The notes under the pieces are model-generated. The model was not told the DNA's origin, did not search any database, and saw only the letters and a program-made list of their open reading frames with translations. From an uncultured Christensenella sp. (GTDB lineage Bacteria > Bacillota > Clostridia > Christensenellales > UBA1750): a DNA stretch of 64,000 nt. Positions 38,331 through 47,180 of the stretch are shown here, one piece after another. The first letter of the stretch is position 1. Every line of letters begins with the position of its first letter. The stretch is taken from the NCBI GenBank assembly GCA_905193155.1, contig CAJJNQ010000003.1, positions 1 to 64,000 on the forward strand, in the 5' to 3' direction. The position numbers were made by a program, and so were the translations under genes.

Positions 38331-40130
38331 TCAAACGTAATACCGCGCCTGCGCCGCGAACATCCGGCGGTAAAGCCCTTCCTGCGCCATCAGCTCCTTA
38401 TGGGAGCCGCACTGCGTCACGCCGCCGTTTTCAAACACCGCCACGCGGTCGCAGAACTTACAGGAGGACAGTCTGTGGGAGATAAACAGCGCGGTCTTGT
38501 GCTCCACGAGCTGATTCAGATGCCCATAGATTTCTGCCTCCGCGATGGGATCGAGCGCTGCGGTCGGCTCGTCCATCACCACGATGGGCGAATCCTTGTA
38601 AAGCGCGCGGGCAATGGCCATCTTCTGCCGCTCGCCGCCGGAAAACTCCACGCCTTCCTCGTCAAACAACCGATAGACCGAGGTTTCCGCCCCGTGCGGC
38701 GTGCTTTCCAGCACCTTATCCAGGTCGAGCTTGCGCAGCACTTCGTGCAGACGCTCCTCATCCCCGTCCGGTCCGATGCAAATATTCTCCTTCACCGAAA
38801 AGGCCAGCAGCTTGAAGTCCTGAAACACCACGGCAAATTGCTTCAGAGTTTCCTCACGGCTCATGGTGCGGATGTCCCTGCCGCCCAGATAGATCGTGCC
38901 CTCGTCCGGTTCGTAGAGCCGCAGCAAAAGCTTGATCATCGTGGTCTTGCCTGCGCCGTTTTCACCGACCACCGCCAGCCGCTCGCCTCTTTTGATGGTG
39001 AAGCAGAGGTCCTTGAGCGTGGGTTCCGCCGCTCTTGGATAGGTGAAGGACACATGGTCGAACACCACGGCGTCCTCCCCCGTTAATTCGGGCACAGGTT
39101 CGCTGCCCTGTGAAAGCACCGGCGGCAAGTTCATGTATTCCCCGAAGGGCGCGACCATCTTTAGCGCTCCGTAGAAATTCATCGCCGAAGTCACTGCGGT
39201 CATGACGGACGAGGCAAAGCTCACCGCCGCCGCCGTCAGCATCACAAAATCTGCAATGGAAAGCCCCTTTTGCACGGTCTGCACCGCCAGCATCGCGTAA
39301 ATCAGCGCGACAACGCCCTGCGCAATCGCCGCACGTCCCGCCTGACATGCGCCGGATTTGGTGTAGTTGCCGAAGCACACCCGCCAGAGTTCGTCCACCG
39401 TGTCTTTCATCCGCGTGGTCATCAGCGGCTCCGCTTCAAACAAACGAATGTCCTTGCCGTAGGAAAAATCCGTAAAGATCGAAAACAGATAGCTCAAAAT
39501 CCGGTTGCCGTCCGCCATCTCCATCGTCATACCGCTTAGGTATTTCACCTGCAAGCGCAGCAGCACCAGCGACACCGCCGTAGCTGCCAGCAGCAAACCC
39601 AGCAAACCGCCGGACAGGCGCGCGAGGATGAACAGCATCCCCAGCGCCGTCAGCAATGCGGGCAGCCCGTTGCCCAGCGCCCAGCCGAACGCGCCCGCCA
39701 GGCCGCCCTGCGTCATGCGCCCCTGCATGAACTGCTGCACCATTTTGAGCACTTCCGGGTCCTCCAGATAAGGATAATCCATCGTCAGCGTGCGGTCCGC
39801 CAGGACGCGGTCGGTCAGGTTGTTGAACTTCGCGTTCGCCCGATCCCGCCGCAGCGAAAGATAGCCGCTCAGCCAATAGATCAGACCGGAAAACCCCGCC
39901 GCCGCGATCGTCAGCAGCAGCAAACGTGCAGGGTTGCGCGCCCCGCTCAATTCCTCCAACACGAGCTTGGGCAGCAGCACCGCCACAAAGGGCTTAGCCG
40001 CCTCCGCAAGCCCCGCCGCCAGCAGCAAAAACAGATAGGACGGCTGATATTTCACCATGATTTGCAGCGAGAGCTTCAGTGTGCGCATGGTGGCGCGGAA
40101 GCCGAAGGCTTTTTTTCGTTCTTCACTCAC
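38331..40130 (-). CDS. ABC exporter, second subunit (fused membrane and ATPase domains)
   Basis: 599-residue half-transporter: six membrane helices, then an ATPase domain with Walker A GENGAGKTTM, signature FSGGERQK and Walker B VVMDEPTAALD, all intact. The start is set at a GTG nine bases after GGGGAGG; the GTG overlaps the stop of the nested 47-codon gene by 4 bases (GTGA), indicating coupled translation. With the upstream subunit it likely forms a heterodimeric exporter. Substrate unknown; peptides, drugs or lipids are possible. Confidence 0.9.
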   Translation of the reverse strand: MSEERKKAFGFRATMRTLKLSLQIMVKYQPSYLFLLLAAGLAEAAKPFVAVLLPKLVLEELSGARNPARLLLLTIAAAGFSGLIYWLSGYLSLRRDRANAKFNNLTDRVLADRTLTMDYPYLEDPEVLKMVQQFMQGRMTQGGLAGAFGWALGNGLPALLTALGMLFILARLSGGLLGLLLAATAVSLVLLRLQVKYLSGMTMEMADGNRILSYLFSIFTDFSYGKDIRLFEAEPLMTTRMKDTVDELWRVCFGNYTKSGACQAGRAAIAQGVVALIYAMLAVQTVQKGLSIADFVMLTAAAVSFASSVMTAVTSAMNFYGALKMVAPFGEYMNLPPVLSQGSEPVPELTGEDAVVFDHVSFTYPRAAEPTLKDLCFTIKRGERLAVVGENGAGKTTMIKLLLRLYEPDEGTIYLGGRDIRTMSREETLKQFAVVFQDFKLLAFSVKENICIGPDGDEERLHEVLRKLDLDKVLESTPHGAETSVYRLFDEEGVEFSGGERQKMAIARALYKDSPIVVMDEPTAALDPIAEAEIYGHLNQLVEHKTALFISHRLSSCKFCDRVAVFENGGVTQCGSHKELMAQEGLYRRMFAAQARYYV

Positions 40131-40270
40131 AGCGCGCCGCCTCCCCGTCCGCAGGGGCGCATCGCGCCGAATATCTGCACCTGCTCGCGGTCGCACAGCC
40201 GCGTGGCGGTCATGCCGTGCATTGCGCCCAGCACACCATTCCAGAAATCCTTCCAATCAAACCGCTTCAT
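40127..40270 (-). CDS. Nested 47-codon gene inside the ABC exporter operon
   Basis: Small ORF (MKRFDWKDFWNG... ...PCGRGGGAL) with two cysteines (26 and 40), an aromatic N-terminus, a short hydrophobic middle and a Gly-rich end. It has a strong ribosome site (GGAGGAGGG, about 8 bases before the ATG) embedded in the last codons of the upstream subunit. It overlaps that gene by 14 bases and the downstream subunit by 4 (GTGA). Codon use is like its neighbours. The phasing strongly suggests it is translated. It could be an exported peptide, a transporter accessory subunit or a coupling ORF. Not recognised. Confidence 0.65.
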   Translation of the reverse strand: MKRFDWKDFWNGVLGAMHGMTATRLCDREQVQIFGAMRPCGRGGGAL

Positions 40271-42065
40271 CCTGTACACCCTCCTCCTGATAATACTGTG
40301 CCTGCACGCGGAACAGCGCTGCATATTTTCCGTTTTGCCGCATCAATTCGTCATGCGTGCCGCTCTCGACGATGCGCCCGTCCTCCAGCAGAAGGATGCG
40401 GTCGCAAAAGCGCGTGGACGACAACCGATGCGAGATGAAGATCGACGTGCGCCCTTCGGAAAGCTCCGCAAAGCGTTGATAAAGGTCATATTCCGCCAGC
40501 GGGTCGAGCGCGGCGGTCGGCTCATCCAGCACGAGCACCGGTGCATCCCGGTAAATCGCCCGCGCCAGCGCCAGCCGCTGGGTCTGCCCGCCGGAAAGCT
40601 CCACGCCATTTAGATCAATGTTCTTGAGCAGCATCGCGTCCATGCCGCCGGGCAGCGATTGAATCTTCTCCCAAAGCCCCGCCATTTCCAGGCAGCGCTG
40701 CACACGGCGGCGGTCGATGCGCTCCTTCGGCTGCATGGCGACGTTCTCCGCCACTGTCATGGCAAAGACATGAACATCCTGATAGAGCGTGGTAAAGAGC
40801 TTGAACACCTCTTCCCGTTCAAGTCTTGCCAGATCGGTGCCGCCCGCCAGTATTCTTCCCTCTGTCGGCCGGTACAGCGCAGTCAGGAGCTTGACCAGTG
40901 TGCTCTTGCCCGCGCCGTTGAGTCCCACGACGGCGACCTTCTCGCCCGGCCGGATCGAAAGATTCATGTGCTCGATCACCTTTTTGCCGTCATGATAGGC
41001 AAAGCTCACGTCCTTGAATTCCAACCCCAGCGGGCGCTGCTTCGGCAAAGGGAGTATGTTCTTCTGCACATCTTTCTCCGTCACGAATTGCCGTATCAAA
41101 TCGACCTTTTTCAGTTCCACCGGCAAGCGGGCGATTTCGCTGAGCAGCCGGTTGAGCAGCGTGGAAAAGCTCGCCACCGCCGCGAAATACATTGCAAAAT
41201 CCGAAAGCGCCAGCTTCCCCGAAACCGTCATCGCGATCAGCACTGCGTAGACCACGCCTTCGCGCAGCAGCACGAACAGGCCGTCCGCCAACACGCGCGG
41301 CAGGTGCGCTTTTTTCAGGTTTTTTTCCAATCCGTCCGCCTTGCGGATCAGGCCGTCAAACCGCCCGAGAATCCACCCGCGCATGCCGTAGAGCCGCTCG
41401 TCTTTGCCGAAGCTGAAATCCTGCGAAAGATTGCTCATGTAATCGAGCTGACGGCGCATATCCGCGCTTTCCGGCTGTTTTTGTTCCTCCAGCTTTGCCG
41501 CCCTGCGGTTGAGCAGGAAGCTGACCACAGCGCCCGCCGCCACGATCAGCGCCACCGCCGGATGCAGTGCGGTAAGCATCGCCGCAAGGCCGAGCAGCGA
41601 GATCAGCACGCCGACGTTGTCAAATATCTTGTGCATCACGCCCTCGACGCCATAATCGTTGCCCCAGAAGGCTTGCCGGCTCAGCGCGATGCGCTTGAGC
41701 TCTTCCGGGTCCTCTATGCGGTCGAAGCGCATCCGCATCACCTTGGCATTGTACACACTGCACATCTTCAGCCGCACGCTGATGACGCGCACAGAAAACA
41801 TCGCCTGCGCCCAAGCCTGCCCGCCGCCCAGCGCCATGCCCGCCGCGCCCAGCATGCCTGCACCCAGCAGGATGCGGTTCAGCGCCCATTTCTGTTCCAG
41901 TCCCGCCACCAGCACCTTGGGCAGCAGCACCGACACAAACGGCAGCAGCGCGCTGCATACCGTGAAAAGCGCGAACAACACAAACACCGTCGGCTCGTAT
42001 TTTTTGCAGCCGTCCAGCAAAAAGGCAAAGTTTTCCCGTAAATGCAATCTGTTTTTCGGAGACAT
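40257..42065 (-). CDS. ABC exporter, first subunit (fused membrane and ATPase domains)
   Basis: About 602-residue half-transporter: six hydrophobic helices in residues 15-320, then an ATPase domain with Walker A GLNGAGKSTLVKL, signature LSGGQTQR and Walker B LVLDEPTAALD. Both subunits of the pair keep the catalytic Glu, so neither site looks degenerate. Start at MSPKNRL, 8 bases after GGGAG; an ATG six bases upstream is too close. The gene is divergent from the Y-family polymerase and has a near-consensus promoter. Confidence 0.9.
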   Translation of the reverse strand: MSPKNRLHLRENFAFLLDGCKKYEPTVFVLFALFTVCSALLPFVSVLLPKVLVAGLEQKWALNRILLGAGMLGAAGMALGGGQAWAQAMFSVRVISVRLKMCSVYNAKVMRMRFDRIEDPEELKRIALSRQAFWGNDYGVEGVMHKIFDNVGVLISLLGLAAMLTALHPAVALIVAAGAVVSFLLNRRAAKLEEQKQPESADMRRQLDYMSNLSQDFSFGKDERLYGMRGWILGRFDGLIRKADGLEKNLKKAHLPRVLADGLFVLLREGVVYAVLIAMTVSGKLALSDFAMYFAAVASFSTLLNRLLSEIARLPVELKKVDLIRQFVTEKDVQKNILPLPKQRPLGLEFKDVSFAYHDGKKVIEHMNLSIRPGEKVAVVGLNGAGKSTLVKLLTALYRPTEGRILAGGTDLARLEREEVFKLFTTLYQDVHVFAMTVAENVAMQPKERIDRRRVQRCLEMAGLWEKIQSLPGGMDAMLLKNIDLNGVELSGGQTQRLALARAIYRDAPVLVLDEPTAALDPLAEYDLYQRFAELSEGRTSIFISHRLSSTRFCDRILLLEDGRIVESGTHDELMRQNGKYAALFRVQAQYYQEEGVQDEAV

Positions 42066-42104
42066 ACCCATTTCTCCCAGCGAGTTCTCTCATCTGTTGA
42101 GGAT

Positions 42105-42133
42105 ATTGTAAAGCACACCTTCAATATTGTCAA
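42105..42133 (-). promoter_or_regulatory. ABC exporter operon promoter
   Basis: TTGACA, 17-base spacer, TACAAT on the minus strand. The -35 overlaps the palindrome CAATATTG, and an imperfect dyad (GAACTTGAAAT/ATTTGAAATTC, about 42138-42160) lies just upstream; either could be a repressor site. Confidence 0.8.
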
Positions 42134-42311
42134 TAGTGAATTTCAAATATTTCAAGTTCATGTTTTAACTTTTCTGTATATCCTCTTTAACCACCATTCA
42201 ACCGCAGCCTTCACTCATTCAAAACTTCGCCTTGAACGCTTGACGAGTTTGCCCCGCCGCGTTACACTGATTAGGAGAACACATAAACGTCTTGAAGGGA
42301 GGCTGCCCGTC

Positions 42312-43835
42312 ATGGAAAAGCGCGCTTACATCGCCATTGACCTCAAATCCTTCTATGCCTCCGTCGAGTGCATCGACCGCGGGCTGGACCCGATGCGCAC
42401 GCACCTGGTCGTGGCAGACGCCAGCCGAACGGAAAAGACCATTTGCCTGGCCGTTTCGCCCTCGCTCAAGACGCTCGGCATACCGGGGCGCGCGCGGCTG
42501 TTCGAGGTCGTGCAGAAGGTGAAGCTCCACAACGCGCAGCGGCGGCGTTCCGCGCCGAAGCAGACCTTCGTCGGTTCCTCCTGGGATGCGGAGGAGCTGG
42601 CGGCACATCCCGAATGGGAGCTGAATTATCTGATCGCCCCGCCGCAAATGGCGCGCTACATCGCCGCCAGCACGAAAATCTATGAAATCTACTTAAAATA
42701 CGTCTCGCCGGACGATATTCACGTCTATTCCATCGACGAGGTATTCATCGACGCAACGCCCTATCTCAAGACCAACGGCCTGACCGCGCGGGAATTCGCC
42801 ATGCGCATCATACTGGACATACTGAACAACACCGGCATCACAGCCACGGCGGGCATCGGCGAAAACCTCTATCTTTGCAAAATCGCCATGGACATCGGCG
42901 CCAAGCACATTCCGCCGGATCAAAACGGCGTGCGCATTGCGGAGCTTGACGAGATGGGCTATCGCAGGCAGTTCTGGTCGCACCGGCCGCTGACCGATTT
43001 CTGGCGCGTGGGCGGCGGCATTGCGCGCAAGCTGGAACGCTACGGAATGTACACGATGGGCGATATCGCCCGCTGTTCGCTGGGCGGCCCCGGACAATAT
43101 CACAACGAGGACCTGCTCTACAAGCTCTTCGGCGTCAACGCGGAGCTGCTCATCGACCACGCCTGGGGTTGGGAACCCTGCACGCTGGCGGACATCAAGG
43201 CCTACCGCCCCTCCACCAACAGCATCTGCTCCGGCCAGGTGCTGCAAGAGCCCTATCCCTTTGACAAAGCGCGGCTGGTCGTGCGGGAAATGGCCGATCT
43301 GCTGGCGTTGGATCTGGTAGACAAGCGCATCGTGACCGATCAGCTCACGCTGGACATCGGCTACGATGTGGAAAATCTCTCCCGCCCGGAAATCCGCAGC
43401 CGTTACCGCGGTGAGATCATCACCGACCGCTATGGCCGCAAAATCCCCCGGCACGCGCACGGCACGGCCACGCTGGAGCGCCACACCTCCTCCACCCGCC
43501 GCATCGTTCAGGCTGTGACGGAAATCTTCGACCGCGTCGCCAATCCGCTTCTGCTGGTGCGCCGCTTTTCCATCTCCGCCAACCGCCTGCTCCGCGAGAG
43601 TGACGTTCCGCCTCTCTCCGCCCCCGAGCAGCTTGATCTCTTCACCGACTATGCCGCCGAGAATGCCCGTCGTGCCGCCGACGAGGCCAAGCAGGCCCGT
43701 GAGCGCCAGATTCAGGAAGCCCTCCTCACCATCAAGCACCGCTACGGCAAAAATGCCATCCTCAAGGGCATGAACCTCGAAGACGGCGCCACCGCCCGCC
43801 AGCGCAACAGCCAGATCGGCGGGCATAAAGCATAA
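42312..43835 (+). CDS. Y-family DNA polymerase (UmuC/DinB-like)
   Basis: 507-residue translesion polymerase: the N-terminal palm motif YIAIDLKSFYASVEC with the first catalytic Asp, the second acidic motif VYSIDEVFIDATPYL, then helix-hairpin-helix (thumb) and little-finger domains with a conserved TSSTRRIVQAV segment. Longer than DinB (about 350-420); resembles Firmicute UvrX/ImpB-type polymerases. Start at MEKRAY after GGGAGG. No LexA box is obvious upstream. Alone in its transcript. Confidence 0.93.
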   Translation: MEKRAYIAIDLKSFYASVECIDRGLDPMRTHLVVADASRTEKTICLAVSPSLKTLGIPGRARLFEVVQKVKLHNAQRRRSAPKQTFVGSSWDAEELAAHPEWELNYLIAPPQMARYIAASTKIYEIYLKYVSPDDIHVYSIDEVFIDATPYLKTNGLTAREFAMRIILDILNNTGITATAGIGENLYLCKIAMDIGAKHIPPDQNGVRIAELDEMGYRRQFWSHRPLTDFWRVGGGIARKLERYGMYTMGDIARCSLGGPGQYHNEDLLYKLFGVNAELLIDHAWGWEPCTLADIKAYRPSTNSICSGQVLQEPYPFDKARLVVREMADLLALDLVDKRIVTDQLTLDIGYDVENLSRPEIRSRYRGEIITDRYGRKIPRHAHGTATLERHTSSTRRIVQAVTEIFDRVANPLLLVRRFSISANRLLRESDVPPLSAPEQLDLFTDYAAENARRAADEAKQARERQIQEALLTIKHRYGKNAILKGMNLEDGATARQRNSQIGGHKA

Positions 43836-43876
43836 AAAGGAGTTCTCTCCGCATTTTGCGAGAGAACCCCTTTTCT
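43835..43876. terminator. Bidirectional terminator
   Basis: AAAAGG-GTTCTCTC/GAGAGAAC-CCTTTT stem with a 10-base loop and T-rich flanks, between the convergent polymerase and small basic protein genes. Confidence 0.88.
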
Positions 43877-43901
43877 ATCTCAAATTCTTTTTCAACATTT
43901 T

Positions 43902-44189
43902 TCAAAACAAGACCAGGCACAATACGCAAATCCCCACGGACACACTCAGCACCCAAACAATGCACCCAAGACAAGTCGCCGGATGTTTTGCACGCTTTAT
44001 CGGACGGTTTACCGCTGCCCGAGCCCTTTGCACTTTCCCGTATGCACCGCCTGTCACAGCATTCAGCGCCTTGCGCTTTCGCCCTGCTTTTGTCGTCGGG
44101 ATTCCCGTTGCCCGGGCAACAGCCCGCTTCGCTTTTGTAATGCCCAATGCCGTTTTCATCGAAGGCTTCCGATATCGAAACAGTTTCAT
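43902..44189 (-). CDS. Small basic protein with C-terminal membrane segment
   Basis: 95 residues. The first 70 are strongly basic (KLFRYRKPS..., ITKAKRAVARATG, RPIKRAKHP), followed by a Cys-containing hydrophobic helix (about 72-95). Proteins starting KLFRYRKPSxKTxLGITKAKR recur in Clostridia as hypotheticals. Start at MKLFRY behind AGAGG; a longer frame would run into the tRNA gene and is an artefact. It may bind nucleic acid or membrane phospholipid; function unknown. Confidence 0.6.
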   Translation of the reverse strand: MKLFRYRKPSMKTALGITKAKRAVARATGIPTTKAGRKRKALNAVTGGAYGKVQRARAAVNRPIKRAKHPATCLGCIVWVLSVSVGICVLCLVLF

Positions 44190-44251
44190 CTCGATCCTCT
44201 TCTCAAAACAAAATAAAAAGCTCTTACCTTTTGCAAGATAAAAGCTTTTCA

Positions 44252-44327
44252 TGGTGGTCCGTACTGGACTCGAACCAGTGACCCCATCGATGTGAACGAT
44301 GTGCTCTACCAACTGAGCCAACGAACC
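44252..44327 (-). tRNA. tRNA-Val (anticodon CAC)
   Basis: 76-base cloverleaf. The acceptor stem GGTTCGT pairs with ACGGACC, followed by A and an encoded CCA. The D-arm contains GCTC...GAGC. The anticodon stem CATCG/CGATG carries loop TTCACAT, giving anticodon CAC. The T-arm is CTGGTTCGAGTCCAG. It reads GTG valine codons. Confidence 0.96.
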
Positions 44328-44384
44328 GAATCATGTCCCAATCACCGGGAACATGATATATGATACCATGGGTTACGGAATCTG

Positions 44385-45782
44385 TCAAGCATTTTTTGCA
44401 GATTCTTCAAGCGGGAAGCCCATGGCTTTTTTGCGCCGTTTGAGCCAGCCGCCAAACAGATAATACAGGATGAACAGCAGCGACGCAAGTCCCCAGGAGA
44501 CGGGGTAGCTGTCCAGCACCGTCAGCAGTTCGTGGTGGTGTGGCACGACAAAGGCCACCCAGCAGACACGCAGCAGGCAGATGCCGCCGCAGGTGATGAT
44601 CATGGGCACAATGCTGTCGCCGGTGCCGCGCAGGGTGCCGGAAAGAATCTCCACGCAGACATATAGGCACAGGAAGGGAGCCAGGTGCTGCGCGATGCGC
44701 ACGCCCTGCTCAATCACCGCCGGGTCGCGGGAGAAGAGCTGCATAACAAAGCTGCTGCCGAAATAGAACAGCGCCTCAATCAGGAAGGTCGTGCCGAAGG
44801 CCATGCACAGGCAAACGCGCGTGCTCTTGCGCATGCGGTCGTATTTCTGCGCGCCGAAGTTCTGACCCACAAAGGTGGTGATGGACACGCCGAACGCGCC
44901 GATGACCATCCAGAAGAAACCGTCAATTTTGCCGTAGGCCGTGTAGGCGGCGATGACCGTCGTACCGAAAGAGTTGACTGTGGATTGCAGAATCGCGTTG
45001 GAGATGGAATACAGCACGGACTGCATGCCCGCGGGCAGACCGATGCGGACGATGTCCTTCAACAGCTTGCCGGAAAAGCCCAACTGCCGCGGCACAAAGC
45101 GAATCGCCGTCTCGGAGCGCATCAGAGTCGCCATGACCAGCACCGCGCTGATCAGCTGGGAGAGGATCGTCGCAATGCCCACGCCCGCAACGCCGAGTTT
45201 GAGCGCCACAACGAAGGCCAGGTCCAGAATGATGTTGCAGATGCAGCTGATGATCAGGAAATAGAGCGGGCGCTTGGAATCGCCCACCGCGCGCAGAATC
45301 GACGAGCCGATGTTATAGATCAGGGACGGGATCGTGCCCGCAAAATAGATTCGCATATAGGTCGCGGAAAGCTCGATCACGTCGTCCGGGGTGCTCATCA
45401 GGGAGAGCGCCCAACGGGAGAGCGCGATGCCGACCACGGTCAGAAACGCGCCGCAGGCCAGGCAAAGCGCCACAGCAGTGTGCACGGTTTTGCTCACGCC
45501 GCGGATGTCACCGCTGCCCCAGAACTGCGCGATGATGACCGTCGCGCCGGAGGTCAGGCCGACGAAGAAGCCCACCAGCAGGTTGATCAGCGTGCCGGCC
45601 GTGCCGCCGACGGCTGCCAGCGCCTCCGTGCCCACAAACTGACCCACCACCACCGCATCCACGGTATTGTACATCTGCTGGAAGAAAGTTCCCAGCAAAA
45701 TCGGAAAAAAGTAGAGCAGCAGCTGCTTCCAGATCACGCCTTCGGTAATGCCGTTGCCCTTCAAATTCTCTTGTTTCGCCAC
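44385..45782 (-). CDS. MATE-family efflux transporter (second)
   Basis: 465-residue, 12-helix cation/drug antiporter. Family signs are QQMYNTVDAVVVGQFVG near the N-terminus and GQNFGAQKYDRM in the second half. I set the start at a GTG (VAKQENL) because upstream residues lie in the leader; the ribosome site there (AAGGGCGG) is only fair. Unlike the other MATE gene it has no visible riboswitch-like leader. Substrate not deducible. Confidence 0.91.
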   Translation of the reverse strand: MAKQENLKGNGITEGVIWKQLLLYFFPILLGTFFQQMYNTVDAVVVGQFVGTEALAAVGGTAGTLINLLVGFFVGLTSGATVIIAQFWGSGDIRGVSKTVHTAVALCLACGAFLTVVGIALSRWALSLMSTPDDVIELSATYMRIYFAGTIPSLIYNIGSSILRAVGDSKRPLYFLIISCICNIILDLAFVVALKLGVAGVGIATILSQLISAVLVMATLMRSETAIRFVPRQLGFSGKLLKDIVRIGLPAGMQSVLYSISNAILQSTVNSFGTTVIAAYTAYGKIDGFFWMVIGAFGVSITTFVGQNFGAQKYDRMRKSTRVCLCMAFGTTFLIEALFYFGSSFVMQLFSRDPAVIEQGVRIAQHLAPFLCLYVCVEILSGTLRGTGDSIVPMIITCGGICLLRVCWVAFVVPHHHELLTVLDSYPVSWGLASLLFILYYLFGGWLKRRKKAMGFPLEESAKNA

Positions 45783-45990
45783 GTTTTTTCCGCCCTTGCC
45801 CTTTCTGTTTGATCTGCCTGCCGGCACAGTGCGCCGCAAGCGTCCAATCCCAATCGTATCACAAACTCTGTAGATTGTAAACACCGCTGAAAAAAACATC
45901 TCCGAAAAAAGTGAAACGTTCTGCATCAAAATCCCGCGTTTTCCACAAACTACCTGTGCAGAAAAAGCGGAACAGGAGGAATATATTCGA

Positions 45991-46710
45991 ATGCTGACGA
46001 TGTTTGTGCGGGCGCTCGCGCTGTATGTGCTGGTGATTTTGCTGATGCGCCTGATGGGGAAGCGGCAAATCGGCCAGCTCCAGCCCTTTGAGCTGGTGTT
46101 CACGGTCATCATCGCGGACCTTGCAGCCACGCCCATGTCGGACGTGGGCATCCCGCTGCTCTACGGCGTGCTGCCGATGGCGGCACTGATGCTGTGCTAC
46201 GCAATCTTTTCCCTGTTGGTGCTCAAATGCGAAAAGGCGCGGGAGCTGCTCTCCGGCCGTCCGACGATCCTGGTCAAGGACGGTGTGATCGACCAGAAAG
46301 CGATGGAAAAGCAGGGCTTTACGATCCCGGCGCTGATGGAGCAGGTGCGCGAGCGCGGCATCCAGAATCTGAGCGAGGTGGGCTGCGCGGTGTTGGAAAT
46401 CTCCGGGCAAGTCAATGTGTTCCCCATTGCAGCCAAGCGAAATATTACGCCGGAGGATCTGGATCTGCATCCCGCCTATGAAAACCTGCCGCTGCACCTG
46501 ATCCTGGACGGCAAGCTGCAGGCTGACAGCCTGCGCAGCGCAGGGCTGAACGCAGATTGGCTGCGGCAGCAGCTCCACCGCTTCAAGCTGGGGATCGAAA
46601 ACACCTATTTCTGCTCACTCGATACAGACGGCGTGATTTGCGCACAGAAGAAGCAGGAAAAGCGTGTGCACTTTGCGCAGGCGCTCAAGCCAGAAGAAGC
46701 GAGGTGGTAA
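45991..46710 (+). CDS. DUF421 membrane protein
   Basis: 239 residues. Three N-terminal membrane helices containing the family motif LMGKRQIGQLQPFELV are followed by a cytoplasmic DUF421 (YetF/YdfS-type) domain, with LSGRPTILVKDGVID and ending with a C-terminal segment of mixed strands. Bacillus members affect spore properties, but biochemistry is unclear. It is followed one base later by the DUF4363 gene, its frequent partner. RBS AGGAGGA precedes the ATG. Confidence 0.9.
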   Translation: MLTMFVRALALYVLVILLMRLMGKRQIGQLQPFELVFTVIIADLAATPMSDVGIPLLYGVLPMAALMLCYAIFSLLVLKCEKARELLSGRPTILVKDGVIDQKAMEKQGFTIPALMEQVRERGIQNLSEVGCAVLEISGQVNVFPIAAKRNITPEDLDLHPAYENLPLHLILDGKLQADSLRSAGLNADWLRQQLHRFKLGIENTYFCSLDTDGVICAQKKQEKRVHFAQALKPEEARW

Positions 46711-46711
46711 G

Positions 46712-47089
46712 ATGCGGACGAACATCGCAATGATCGTGCTGGCGCTGCTGCTGGTGGCGACGTGTTCGGTGTGCATCGACCGAATGGCGCACCGGGCGCA
46801 GGAGCTGACGTCTTGCGCGCAGGCCGCGGCAGATGCGCTGCCAAATGATCCCGAAACCACTCGGCAGCGCCTTGCCGAGTTCGAATCCCTATGGCAAAAA
46901 ACCGAGCCGCACTGGCAGTTCATCGCCATCCACGAGGATTTGGAAGAGGTCTCGTTGGCGCTGCGGGAGACGCAGGATGCACTGCTGACGGACGATCTTT
47001 CCGCCGCAAAAGCCGCCTGCGACCGCATATCCGAAGCGGTCGAAACGATTCTGCACAAGGAGCTGCCCACGCCGGGGAATATTTTTTAG
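46712..47089 (+). CDS. DUF4363 protein
   Basis: 125-residue protein with one N-terminal membrane or signal segment (IAMIVLALLLVATCSVC) and a helical extracytoplasmic domain in which FESLWQKTEPHW is typical of DUF4363. Start at MRTNIA, overlapped by the ribosome site GAGGTGG and just after the DUF421 stop. The pairing with DUF421 is seen in many Clostridia. Function unknown. Confidence 0.8.
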   Translation: MRTNIAMIVLALLLVATCSVCIDRMAHRAQELTSCAQAAADALPNDPETTRQRLAEFESLWQKTEPHWQFIAIHEDLEEVSLALRETQDALLTDDLSAAKAACDRISEAVETILHKELPTPGNIF

Positions 47090-47109
47090 CGAAACTTGAC
47101 ATAAAAGAA

Positions 47110-47137
47110 TTGTCTTTTTCAGCGCATCTGCTATACT
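47110..47137 (+). promoter_or_regulatory. Promoter of the HD-domain gene
   Basis: TTGTCT, 16-base spacer, extended TGC-TATACT. A TTGACA lies a few bases further upstream but is too far from the -10. Confidence 0.5.
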
Positions 47138-47180
47138 GTAAAAAAATGATGAACTTCATGTTCAGGAAAGAGGCGCGCTG

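Noticed and set aside
42220..42311. Possible SOS (LexA) box before the Y-family polymerase
   Set aside because: Only partial matches to the Firmicute CGAAC-N4-GTTCG consensus; no dyad of adequate quality.
44190..44321. Protein start reading MAQLVEHIVHIDG upstream of the small basic protein
   Set aside because: This is the translated tRNA-Val gene, a known annotation artefact. The real start is MKLFRY at 44,189.
44252..44400. tRNA-Val as an attachment site of an integrated element
   Set aside because: No integrase, and no second copy of the tRNA 3' end was seen in the window.
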